DNA of 64,000 nucleotides, taken from contig VWND01000021.1 of NCBI GenBank assembly GCA_009599575.1, forward strand, positions 248,001-312,000. The letters run 5' to 3'. Below, one piece after another: positions 21,200-31,263 of this stretch. The number at the start of each line of letters is the position of its first letter. Within the stretch, counting starts at the first letter, position 1. Below the pieces are notes generated by a model. That model was not told the origin of the DNA and did no database searches. It saw only the letters and a list, made by a program, of their open reading frames with translations. This DNA is from Blumeriella jaapii (Eukaryota; Ascomycota; Leotiomycetes; Helotiales; Drepanopezizaceae). The translations under genes were made by a program, and so were the position numbers.

Positions 21200-23854
21200 C
21201 TACAAGAGAGCAAAGGCACCGAAAGCCAACGCAAACAGAGCGGAGGTTGGGCCATTCAGCGACGCAGCGCCGGTGAACTCGATGCCTGAGGACGAGCCAG
21301 GAACCGACCCCGAGGGTGCGGGAGCAGATGGGTTGCCTCCTGAGGCAGAGTCAGCAGGCGTGGAGCCTGAGACCGCAGAACCAGAACCAGAACCGGTTTG
21401 CCCTGAGACGGAGCCTGAAGAAGTGCCAGCAGAAGTGCCAGCTGAGGTGCCAGCAGACGTGCCAGCTGAGGTGCCAGCTGAGGTGCCAGCAGACGTGCCA
21501 GCTGAGGTGCCAGCAGACGTGCCAGCTGAGGTGCCAGCAGACGTGCCAGCAGACGTACCAGCTGAGGTGCCAGCAGAAGTACCAGCAGAAGTACCAGCTG
21601 AGGAGCCAGCAGATGTGCCAGCTGAAGAGCCAGTGGCGGGGGTGTTCACGCCTGTAGCAGAGCCTGCAGGGGTGCCAGCTGCTGGGACCCCAGATCCAGA
21701 ACCGCTTTGCCCTGGGACGGAGCCAGCAGGCGTGCCAGCTGAGGAGCCGGTGGCGGGGGTGTTCTGGCCTATAGCAGAACCTGCAGGGGTGCCGGCAACG
21801 ACGCCGCCAACAGGATAGGAGGCTCCGGGAACGGATCCAGCTGGGGCAGCGGGTGCCGGGTTGGTGGAGGGAGCGGTGCCGTTGTGGTATGGGGCGTTAA
21901 CAACAGCGGGAGTGGAAGTCTTCGCTGCTGCGACGGGCTTGGTGACGGTGCAAGGGCAGTCGGTGATAGTCAGTGTGGTGGCGGACGTGATAGTGTACGT
22001 CTTTTGGTTAGGGCCGACGAAGGTCGTGGGCTCAGGGCAGAAGGTCGTGTACTTGGTGACAACCTCGGTGGTGTAGGTAGGGCTGTCCGAGCCAGAGTTG
22101 GTGAATGGGTTGTAGCCCAAGCATCCGGCGAGCTCAGCGGAGCACTATGGATGGAAACGTTAGTTTACCGTATCCCTTTTGATTCTACTTGTAAATAGAC
22201 GGGGGCAATAGGTCTTCGAAAGACAGAAGATTCAAAAGTAAAAATCTACTTACAGTGGCCTGGTTAGCATCTGGCTTGACGCGGCACGCATCTGCCTGAG
22301 TACGGCAAGCAGCCTCAGTGCCGTTGGTTCCTGGAACGTTGGTGTCGGTGCCAGTGTTGCTGAATGGGTTGTAGCCCAAGCATCCGGCGAGCTCAGCGGA
22401 GCACTATGGATGGAAACGTTAGTTGACCGTGTACCTTTTTATTCTAATTATAAATAGAGGGGGGCAATAGGTCTTCGAAAGACAGAAGATTCAAAAGTAA
22501 AAATCTACTTACAGTGGCCTGGTTAGCATCTGGCTTGACGCGGCATGCATCTGCCTGGGTACGGCAAGCAGCCTCAGTGCCGTTGGTGGCTGGGACGTTG
22601 GTATCAGTGCCGGTGTTGCTGAATGGGTTGTATCCCAAGCATGCGGCGAGCTCAGCAGAGCACTATAGAAATGTTAGCTGATCGTATCACTTTATATTGT
22701 ACTTATACCAACGAGAACAACAGATCTTTGAAAAATCCAAAAGCAAGTGTTAACTTACAGTAGCTTGGTTGGCATCGGGCTTGACACGGCACGCATCTCC
22801 CTGGGTACGGCAAGCAGCCTCAGTACCGTTGGTTCCTGGGACGTTGGTGTCGGTACCAGTGTTGCTGAATGGGTTGTATCCCAAGCATGCGGCGAGCTCA
22901 GCAGAGCACTATGGAAATGTTAGCTGATCGTATCCCCTTTGATTCTACTTATACAAACGGGAACAATAGATCTTTGAAAAATCCAAAAGCAAGTGTTTAC
23001 TTACAGTAGCTTGGTTGGCATCGGGCTTGACACGGCACGCATCTCCCTGGGTACGGCAAGCGGTCTCAGTGGCGTTGTTGGCTGGGGTGTTCGAGCCAGA
23101 GTTGGTGAATGGGTTGTAGCCCAAGCATCCGGCAAGCTCAGCAGAGCACTATAATAATGTCAGTCGGTCATGAACAGGTTTTCGAAGAGCAGAAGATCCA
23201 AAAAGTAAATCTCAACTTACAGTAGCTTGGTTAGCATCTGGCTTGACACGGCACGCATCTCCCTGGGTACGGCAAGCGACCTCGGTAGCGTTGACCACTG
23301 GGATGTTGGTGTCGGTTCCAGTGTTGCTGAATGGGTTGTAGCCCAAGCATGCGGCGAGCTCAGCAGAGCACTGTGATCATGTCAGCCGGTCATATTCTCC
23401 GTCTTGAATCTACGTCCGAAAAAGAGTCGTGGGTTTTGGGGGGGGGGGGGGGGGGGAAGAATAGGTTGAGCAAATGTAAGAAATTACATACAGTGGACTG
23501 GTTAGCATCTGGTGTGACACGGCACGCATCTGCCTGTGTACGGCAAGCGGTCTCGGTGGCGTTGTTGGCTGGGGCGATGCTGGTGCCATTGTTGCCATAT
23601 GGGTTGTAGCCCAAGCAAGCAGCAAGCTCAGCGGAGCACTTATTGTAAAGTTAGCCAAACAGATCTGACGCCTGTAGAGTGTCCAAGTGCTCAAAGACCA
23701 CAAGGCGCAGGGTTGTTCTTACAGTTGCCTGGTTGGCCTCCGGCTTGTTACGGCAGGAGTTCTCTTGAAGCTGGCAATCAGCTCTGGGGAGGATAACGGC
23801 GGCGTTGGTCAGACTGGCTGCCAAAACAGCGATCGTGGCGGTGGTGTAACGCAT
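21200..23854 (-). CDS. GPI-type cell-wall protein with seven exon-encoded cysteine modules
   Basis: Eight exons, 23854-23723, 23638-23492, 23370-23221, 23148-23005, 22908-22759, 22662-22513, 22403-22254 and 22144-21200, total 1968 nt or 655 aa. Exon 1 encodes a signal peptide (MRYTTATIAVLAASLTNAAV) and the start of the first module. Exons 2-7 each encode one module of 48-50 residues: CSAELAxCLGYNP[FY], a variable linker, then ACRTQxDACRVKPDANQAT. All junctions are phase 0. Exon 8 repeats CSAELAGCLGYNPF, then has a TTFCPEPTTFVGPN / TLTITDCPCTV domain, a Ser/Thr/Ala/Gly region rich in GTSA tetrapeptides, and a hydrophobic tail (SALFALAFGAFALL) preceded by small residues, as in GPI signals. The PEPTTF/TLTITDCPCTV block resembles the N. 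crassa CCG-6 group of wall proteins (from memory). It is likely glycosylated and wall-bound. Confidence 0.85.
21400..21640 (-). repeat. Coding 12-base repeat (Gly-Thr-Ser-Ala)
   Basis: Within exon 8 of the wall-protein gene, a unit close to GCAGGCACCTCA on the coding strand is repeated about 15-18 times, giving Ala-Gly-Thr-Ser runs. The unit is a multiple of three, so copy changes keep the frame. It would form a flexible O-glycosylated stalk whose length may vary between strains. Confidence 0.8.
23438..23456. repeat. Poly-G run inside an intron
   Basis: Nineteen consecutive G lie in the second intron (23371-23491) of the wall-protein gene, which on the coding strand is poly-C. It does not touch the splice sites. 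Such runs are prone to length change and sequencing error. Confidence 0.85.
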
Positions 23855-26800
23855 TTTGTGCGGATTGAGAATGAATGAAGATGGGGTGGTGGAGAGGGAA
23901 GAGCGAATGTGTTGTTGATAAAAAAGTAGATATCCAGAGTGCAGACGGTCTTTTATAGATACTTCGAAGGCGCTCAGCCCTGTGCAAAGGCTTCGTAGTC
24001 CAGGGAGACCGGTAGTCGACACCAAGTGAAGACAGAATCCTCCAGTGGTAAATCGACTTACTGCATCTGTTGGGGCGCGCCAACGGCTCGTGCTAAATTT
24101 TTAAAGCCCGCCGGTGAGATCTTTTTGAAGCGACTAGCCGGTTGTGATCATCCGGTGCATGGTGGTTCATTGTTTATTTACATCTCGAATCAGCTTCCGT
24201 GTGCTATGAAGCTCCCGAGTGCTCAACTAGCATAGGTGAATTCGAGTGACGAAAAGCATTACTATTCTACTCCCTCAATCCTAATCGTATGGGGAAAAAA
24301 TGAGATCATTCGTACAGTACAGAATCTAGTTGTCGCTGTAGCTTGAGTTGTCTTTGCTATTCTGCCCCTTCATTTCTCGCTTAACTCGCCCCCGCCTTCG
24401 ATGTTTAACCGAGGAATGCGGCGCCCGGCGTTAGTCGCACGGCCCATTAAATGTAATCATTCGTTCAATCTGTTTCCATCTTTTTTTTTTCCGATTGACC
24501 ATTGACTGGCTATGTGAATTGGCTAAAGAACGTCGGCGTACTACGGGCGAGGGACCGTGAGAAGTCTCAATGAACGCTTGTGAAAAATCCCCAACTCGAT
24601 TTCTCTCGGGAAAAGGTAGTTACCGTAGCTACGTACAATACTACGGCCGTAGCTACTAGACACCTTGATTCTACCAATTCCGGGATACGAAAGAAAAATT
24701 TCTCCCAGCTCCCTAGACGTCATTGATGCCATCCTACTATTTCGATTGGCTGTTGGTTGGTTATATCTAGGTGCTAAGCTGACTGGCGACGCTCCTAGTC
24801 ACTTGAAAAGCGTGTGGGCGTGCTTAGCTCAGGAAAGATCTAAATATAGCAGAACGCCTCCAATAGACAGAAGCATGATCTGATGAGCGCAGTGGCGTCG
24901 ACGCCTTTCGTATTTGTCGATCCGTTCCGAGCGGGACAAGATGCCAGTCAAAGCTGCGATAGCGAAAGTACTACATACAACACGATGGTAAAGAAGAGTA
25001 CGAGGGATTGGCATATTGCCGCAAATCGGATCCCAAAAAGGAGACAGGTCCATACCACAGATTCGTACCAAAAAATGGGACTATGAGAAAGAGCTCAGAA
25101 GCGCAAACGCTAAGAAAAGAAAGAACCCCCGAGTAAGGCACACTTACAGCTGGCCGGCTCACTGGCACCTTGTAGTTCACCTATACCTCGTATCTGGTCT
25201 AAGCAATGATGGGCAGCTAGCTAAACAAAACCGTTCGTCAAAGCCTAGCAAGAGCAAAATGGTCGACGGTGCCAAGCCTCCATGACTAGATAGTGAGTGA
25301 TAGCAGAAAAGTTTCTTGGACGCATAGCGCGCCGACCCAAAGCAGGCCTGTGGCTACTGTACAGTAGAGCGCGAGACGAACAGTTGCCCTTCCGGACAAA
25401 TCCCAAAATAGAACACAGTGAGGTTTTCAAAGCAAAACGGGTTTAGACAAACGGTTGTTGAAGTGCGCTTTCGCGTTTCCTCTACCCGTCCCAATCGGAG
25501 CCCTTGGGAACACATGCCAGCCTTCGTATAGACGAAGCGTTAGCTACTCGTCCGTTCAGGTGCTTGGTCAAATACATCACCGGATAGACGAATGTGGAAG
25601 TCGCTTCATCCCTTGCACCGCTAATCAATGCTTCAGCAAAGCTTCTCACGATGCCAAGACATTGCTTGAACCAACGGACTACGCTGTCTAAGATGGGAAT
25701 TTTTTTCGAGATCACGTCTCGGCTACAGTCGGGACCCGGTCGAAAATGGCTCAATCGGAATCATCGGACCATGATCAATGAAGCCGCAAGACGGAAGTCT
25801 CGGCGGCTACAGACGAGCACCTGAGCCGTACCAGACGATCCAGAAACCATACTGTACAGTACGTCCAACTCCTAGAAAGACTTTGGCATACCTCACGGGA
25901 AAAGGGGTCGCACAGTGCTCACATGCTAATCCACGCTGCGTCAACACCGGTGTCGAGATGCAAACGGAATGGTACATACCTACTGTAGGTAGATGTACAT
26001 ACCAGAGCAAGCGTCCGAAGCAGCGCCGGTGACCTTGGCACACCCACACCCACACACTCACACTCACACGCAAGAAAACCACACTGGGCACTGGCGTGTC
26101 GGTAAGCGAGGTTCCGAAAAAAACAATACGAGCTTCCCCGACCGGCCGGGAGGAAATGAGACGAACGAACGCCTTCGAGCTAGCCGTCGACAGGACGACC
26201 GAGCAACTCCTACGACAAGCGGAAAGCGACGAGGTTTTTAGGCCCCCGAGCATCGTATGATGAGCCTAGTGCCTGTGTACAGCCATGAACGTGTCTGCTT
26301 GTTGATCGAATCAGGGAAAAGATGTCTTTGGGGGATGAGCGATGTGGAGGCTGAAAGCGCTGGCGGGGATTGGCGGTGGGGAACAAAAGGGATGGTTAGC
26401 AACCTACAAGGTGTGTAAGGAGGCAAGTCGTTTTCACCACTGACGCTGGCGATGTGATACTTAGATTGGAGTAGCTATGTACTGTACTGTTCATCGTACG
26501 GAGACAGTTCCGCTCCTGAGCCGCTTTGATATACAGTATGTACCTGACGTAGAGGTATCCAGACAAATCCGAGCGAAACCCAACGAAATCCCAGGCGTCA
26601 TCGACTGATGGGTACCTGCTTTAGCCTCTTGTCTTGGACCCCAATCTCCACCTCAACGTTCCAAAGTGAAACGGCGCCACGATGATACGAGTCTTACAAC
26701 TAGCCGAGGGGGGAAGGTGATGTACAATACTATGCTGTGTACAGTGTGTACTCTACTGTCTATACTTTACACTCCTATGCTGTACAGTTTTTACTTTACT

Positions 26801-27865
26801 GGTTATGCTGTACAGTCTGTACAGTACACTCCTACTCTTTACACTCCTATACTTTACACTTCTATACTGTACTGTACAGTCTATACTCTACTGTTTATAC
26901 TGTACAGTCGATACTCTACTGTTTATATTCTACTGTCTATACTCTACATTCCTACACCGTACAGTCTATACTGTACACTCCTATACTTTACACTCCTAAA
27001 CTAAACAGCACTCGGCAACTTCGGATCAACCATCTTCACCTGTTCGCCTCCCACCACTCCCTGTCCCCAGCGTAGGCACACATACATACATAGGGTACCT
27101 ACTGTAGGTACTGCACAGTGGTGTACTGTACTGTCGGTCCGTAAACAGCGAAAGCATCCGTGCAGCTCTCACCAGCGCATACATAGCTCACTCTCCCCAC
27201 ACTACACAGAAGCCCAACCCCGGAACAGGACAAGAAACAAGAAACGAGACCGAGAGCGACCAGTGACGATCACAAGCAGAAACGTCGAGCTGATCTCGCC
27301 GGAGCATCAGGGGCTAAAGCCGAGGCCTCGAGGCGGCGCAGAGCTTGCAGTGGCTGCGTTCTTTGATGGTGCTGTGCAGTACAGTACGGTATGTGCGTAA
27401 ATGCCAAGGACTCTCTGTACTGGACGCGCTGAAAATGTAGGTTCGTGATGGCATCGAGATTGTTGCTGGTGATGGCCTTTCGGTTGCTTGAGGTGTGGAG
27501 ATGTGTAAAGCTGGGACGAAAAACACCTGCGTTTTGCAACGGCGCGCGGATGGGAAACGGGGTGGATCGATGCACAACGCGCTCGAGTTCGTTGGATGTA
27601 CCATGCGCCGAGGGACACACCGATAGAGAAATCGAGATGCTGGGAGACAAAATCCAGTCCTGGTGGCAGTGTGCTTCTCGAAAACATACAGACAGTGGTG
27701 CTATCGCATCACTTGTCCCGCGGGGGAACTCACTTCGTCACTTAGATGAGATGTTTTTTTGGCCTTCACCTGAGCGTTGTGAAGAGCACAAAAACGGCCT
27801 TGATTTGGCGCCAACGTGATCCAGTCCGTTGAAACTTGTACGTAACCGGACTTTTTGGGGTATCA
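23855..27865. other. 4-kb gene-poor stretch
   Basis: No gene could be supported. The region carries a possible TATA box for the wall-protein gene (TATAAAA on the minus strand, 23951-23957), many TACTGTACAGTA-like palindromes (24316, 25357, 25851, 26471, 27117, 27374), a CACACTCACACT microsatellite at 26042-26070 and a tandem array at 26735-27005. ORFs here are short, overlap on both strands, and lack splice logic. Confidence 0.45.
26735..27005. repeat. Degenerate TACTGTACAGTCTATACTC array
   Basis: About 270 bases of imperfect tandem copies of units such as ctgtacagtctatactctac and tacactcctatactttacac, with half-units of roughly 10-20 bases. Three plus-strand frames stay open through it only because the repeat lacks stops. 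They encode Tyr/Leu/Thr-rich strings and are not taken as genes. Confidence 0.8.
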
Positions 27866-29335
27866 TTACTCGCTATCAGAGCTACTCGCAAGCTCGTCTT
27901 CCAACCCCTCGCCATCCTCGATATCCTCGTCTCCAGCCTCCTCCATCTTCGGCAACATCACAAAAGCCGTCAGGCACGTAATCCGATTTCCCGTCTCATA
28001 CGTTCCCAGCAACGTGCCGACCTGCTTCGTCTTTCCGCCGTGTGCTCCTAGGTCCGTGGGCGACAGCCTCCAGAGGCGGAGAGCTCCATCGCTGCCGCCT
28101 GCGACGATGATGTATTGCTTCGATGATTTCTCGCCAATGGTCAGGACGGTAAAGTCCTTAACGCGTCCAGCGAGCTGCACGGCGGTGCCGCCGAGCTGGG
28201 CGACCAGTTTCGCGGATGGTAGTGCCGCATCCTTTCCTCCTTCCGTGGGGGGGGCGGCGACGAGATCTGCGGGTCTTGTCGAGTAAAACAGTATCCTTCC
28301 GTCTTCTGTAGAAATCGCCAGGACCTGGAGATCCTCTTCCTCGTCAACCTGTATGTAGCAGAGCTCGTGGATCTTGGCCTTCGGTTCCGGCGCCACCTTG
28401 CATTTCGGCTTGCTGTCCATCCCGAAAATCAGCGCCCCCCGCTCGAATCCCACGCAGAACTCCTCTCCGGCATCTGTCGCGCCCCAGGCTACTTTGCGAC
28501 CTTCTCCGCTGCTGTGTCTACCCTCCCCGGCCTCGACGAGCATCGACCGGTCGAAGTTTAGCACTCCCGCCTTCTTGCCCGTCACCAAATTCCATAATCT
28601 CATAGATTTCTCTCCCTTTCCCACCGAGATCATCAATTTCATAGAGGGGTGCACGGCGAAGTCATTGACCCCACTGGGCGCGCCGCCCAACGGCGCCGTA
28701 TCCCCACTGGGTCTGCCCACAGGTTTCGGTATCGGCGCCTTGATCGTCGACAACAACGTCCAGTCCCGTGTGCGCGTCACTGCAATCGTGCTGTCCTCCG
28801 CCGAGCTCAGCAGCTTACTCCGATTCGGGAAGCACAGCGCCGTGACGCTGCTCGAGTGGTGCAGTAGCGAGCCCAAGGACCGGTTCTGGGGGTTCTCGAC
28901 CACGGCTTTGGCCTTGAGGCCTTCGATGGCAGGGACGGTGATGTGCGAGGGCGCGTGGGCGGAGAGATGATATAGGTTTATGCGCTCGTCGGTGCTGCCG
29001 CTCGCTAGGATGATCTTCTGGCTTTGCTTGGGGACGGGGGCCGAGACGGGCGAGAGTGCTAGACAGCGGATGGCGCTGGTATGGGCATCGAAAAGGAAAG
29101 TGTCTGCGAATTGGGCGTCGCCAGTGGCCGGGACCGTTGCGCTGACGCCGTGGAGCACTCGGTCGTAGGAGCCGGCGACGATTTGGATGGTGATGGCTTC
29201 TTTTTGGTCGAGAGAGGGCGAGGGCGAGGGCGCTGCTTTCGGAGCAGGCTTGAGCTTTTTGGCCGGAGTTGCGACTTTGCTGGCGGCGGCATTGTAATCG
29301 GCCGTGAGGTTCTGTGTGCGCTTTCGTTTCGCCAT
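27866..29335 (-). CDS. MAK11: WD40 60S-assembly factor, Mak11-type
   Basis: Intronless, 489 aa from the ATG at 29335. It fits the Mak11/PAK1IP1 family, nucleolar WD40 proteins required for pre-60S ribosome maturation. A basic N-terminus (MAKRKRTQNL, then PAKKLKPAPKAAPSPSPS) could act as a nuclear/nucleolar signal. WD-like blades follow: the IVAGSYDRVLHG entry repeat, HTSAIRCLALSP, ILASGSTDERINLYHL, HHSSSVTALCFP, LLSSAEDSTIAVTRTRDW, VNDFAVHPSMKLMISVGKGEKSMRLWNLVTGKKAG, and a late YIIVAGGSDGALRLWRL. The C-terminus is acidic (EDIEDGEGLEDELASSSDSE). The frame stays open upstream to 29626, but that sequence is not family-like, so MAKRKRTQ was chosen as the start. Confidence 0.85.
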   Translation of the reverse strand: MAKRKRTQNLTADYNAAASKVATPAKKLKPAPKAAPSPSPSLDQKEAITIQIVAGSYDRVLHGVSATVPATGDAQFADTFLFDAHTSAIRCLALSPVSAPVPKQSQKIILASGSTDERINLYHLSAHAPSHITVPAIEGLKAKAVVENPQNRSLGSLLHHSSSVTALCFPNRSKLLSSAEDSTIAVTRTRDWTLLSTIKAPIPKPVGRPSGDTAPLGGAPSGVNDFAVHPSMKLMISVGKGEKSMRLWNLVTGKKAGVLNFDRSMLVEAGEGRHSSGEGRKVAWGATDAGEEFCVGFERGALIFGMDSKPKCKVAPEPKAKIHELCYIQVDEEEDLQVLAISTEDGRILFYSTRPADLVAAPPTEGGKDAALPSAKLVAQLGGTAVQLAGRVKDFTVLTIGEKSSKQYIIVAGGSDGALRLWRLSPTDLGAHGGKTKQVGTLLGTYETGNRITCLTAFVMLPKMEEAGDEDIEDGEGLEDELASSSDSE

Positions 29336-30216
29336 GATGTGGGCTTGTGCCGAGTCGTGTCGTGCTGAAGTTCCAGTCGGGGGAGTTGAGAGTTTTCCCA
29401 TCTCAGCTTCTCGACGTTTTTTTTTTCTGGGGCGCGGCCGCATCCACGACACGTGATCCTGACTACACGTGATCTCGACTACCGTGATCTTAACTAACAC
29501 ACGTGATCGACCCGATACAGACGGTGAGTTCTCGCTACCAGCTGGTACTGACCATGTCCAAGACATCTGTGTTTTGTTTCCCCGCTGGTCTTCGCGCGTA
29601 TACAGATCTGTGTGCAAGAAAAACACTGGCTTGATCTGCGTCGGATCACTCAGGGATTGGACAGTCCGTCATAGTACAACTTTCTCGATTTGGCACAGTT
29701 GTTCTGTTTGTGTTTACATTGAATATAAAAAATGTCTACCTCTATGCTCGATCTGTGTTGAAGTTTAAGTTAATAAACATGTATGTCTACTTCTTCTAAT
29801 GCTTTTCCGTTTGCACAGATTCTGCATTGATTACGCCTACCGGTATCTTGGCCAGGCCAACGAAACAGCACTGCTGAAAACAGATGCCAAATGGAGAATC
29901 CCAAACCCGATTCGTGCAACTCCCCAATTCCTGATATGCACTCCTATCCCTCGTATTGCCTCCGTCATCCTATTCTGTGGCTTTCAGACGCCATGCTCAA
30001 GGACACCGTCTGAGCAGGAACCGTACCTCCTTTTGCCAATGCCCTCCTGCCATCTGAGCAACAACGGTGATGATAAGATTCCCATCCTGTATAGGTCGCT
30101 TTCCTGGTTTCATTCCTCCGCCAGGCTATTTCGGGGCCATCTTCTTCCCAATGGACAAATGAACGCTCCCTTCCCATGATGTATGCCGTCGAGCCTCACT
30201 TTCTCTTCCTCGCCAG
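29336..30216. other. Intergenic region, MAK11 5' flank
   Basis: About 880 bases between two minus-strand genes. Several cacgtgatc repeats lie at 29450-29505 (an E-box-like CACGTG core), within 200 bases of the MAK11 start, and could be a regulatory cluster. No gene is seen. Confidence 0.4.
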
Positions 30217-31263
30217 TTACAAATCATGATCCTGCTCCCAATCGACATCGTCTCGATGTGAAGCCAGCGCTTCCCAATTTGCAAACGCAGTCTGGGGCAT
30301 AACAAGCACATCGCCTAGTAGCTTTGGCTCCGACAGCGCCGAGGTGCTCCGGTCATCAATCGGTGATCCCATCTGCAACGACAGACTCTCGACGATACTC
30401 CGCGTCATCCCCTTGGCGCCGGTGACTTCCCCCACGTCGCTGATCATCTGAAGCTCCAGCCCCGAGATGTTCACCTTGAACTTGTCGGCAGCATCACTGA
30501 GGGCCTTCATCACATCCTTGATGACCTTACCCAAGTGCGGCGAGCCCGGCTTGGCCAGCATCGCCCAGCTCGCGAACTGCGTCCTCAGAGACCCATCGTT
30601 CTCTGACCCAGCGCCATCGAGTGCCAGTCCCACGACCAGCCCGACACTGTCCCGGTACTGCTCCGGAACCCACTCCATGATTGGGACATCCTCGCACGCC
30701 ACATCGAGATCGACCCACACGCCCCCCTCGGCAAACAAGACCAAGTAGCGCAGGAGATCCGCCTTGAGATCCGGGATGGGAAGCGCGAGGTACATGGACA
30801 CGATGTCCGGACGGTGTGCGTAAGCCGCCTTCACGAACGCGGCGGCCGTGGCGTCGGTCAGCACTTCCCTGCGGAACGATGGATTCTTTTCCAAGCAAGT
30901 ATTCATCCACTCCGTGGATTTGCGGCTGATCCCCTCCGGCCCGGACTTATACCAGAGCTTCTCGGGGATAGATGCGACTGGTGCCAGCGCCGACATGGGC
31001 ACTTCGGCACCCGCCATGGACGACGGAGCACCAATCGTGGTGACCTCCGAGAAGGTGAATGTCGCGGTCGAGGAGCCCGTCGCCGCCGTGGCAGCTGACA
31101 AGCTAGCGTGATGGATTCCCGCCGAATTGAGAACGGCCTCCAAGGCCTCACGCTCTTGGCCCGTGGCCCAGATGTAAAAGTCGCCGATAATCACAATGAG
31201 CACCATGGCCAGCGTGAGTACTGTGGCCTGTTTGGACATCGTTCGATAGTTGGAGGCGAACAT
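30217..31263 (-). CDS. GT32 (Och1-like) Golgi glycosyltransferase
   Basis: Intronless, 348 aa. A type II membrane protein: a short cytosolic tail (MFASNYRTMSKQ), then the signal anchor ATVLTLAMVLIVIIGDFYIW, then a stem and a lumenal catalytic domain. Family motifs of the DXD sugar-binding/GT32 group are IPEKLWYKSGP near residue 98, YAHRPDIVSMYLAL, DLKADLLRYLVLFAEGGVWVDLDV with the DxD metal site (DLD), and FASWAMLAKPGSPHL. These enzymes transfer a sugar, often mannose, from a nucleotide-sugar to N-glycans or lipids. The acceptor here is unknown. The sequence is more diverged than true Och1 and ends soon after WEQDHDL, so an accessory paralogue is more likely than the essential enzyme. Confidence 0.82.
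   Translation of the reverse strand: MFASNYRTMSKQATVLTLAMVLIVIIGDFYIWATGQEREALEAVLNSAGIHHASLSAATAATGSSTATFTFSEVTTIGAPSSMAGAEVPMSALAPVASIPEKLWYKSGPEGISRKSTEWMNTCLEKNPSFRREVLTDATAAAFVKAAYAHRPDIVSMYLALPIPDLKADLLRYLVLFAEGGVWVDLDVACEDVPIMEWVPEQYRDSVGLVVGLALDGAGSENDGSLRTQFASWAMLAKPGSPHLGKVIKDVMKALSDAADKFKVNISGLELQMISDVGEVTGAKGMTRSIVESLSLQMGSPIDDRSTSALSEPKLLGDVLVMPQTAFANWEALASHRDDVDWEQDHDL

Noticed and set aside
26666..27075. Tyr/Leu/Thr-rich ORFs in three frames
   Set aside because: All are products of the stop-free TACTGTACAGTCTATACTC repeat.
27270..27687. Three overlapping minus-strand ORFs near the MAK11 3' end
   Set aside because: All three frames are open over the same DNA and none has recognisable features.
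23855..27865. Transposon or RIP-degraded element
   Set aside because: No transposase, reverse-transcriptase or integrase fragments and no terminal repeats were seen. The base composition is not the extreme AT expected from RIP.
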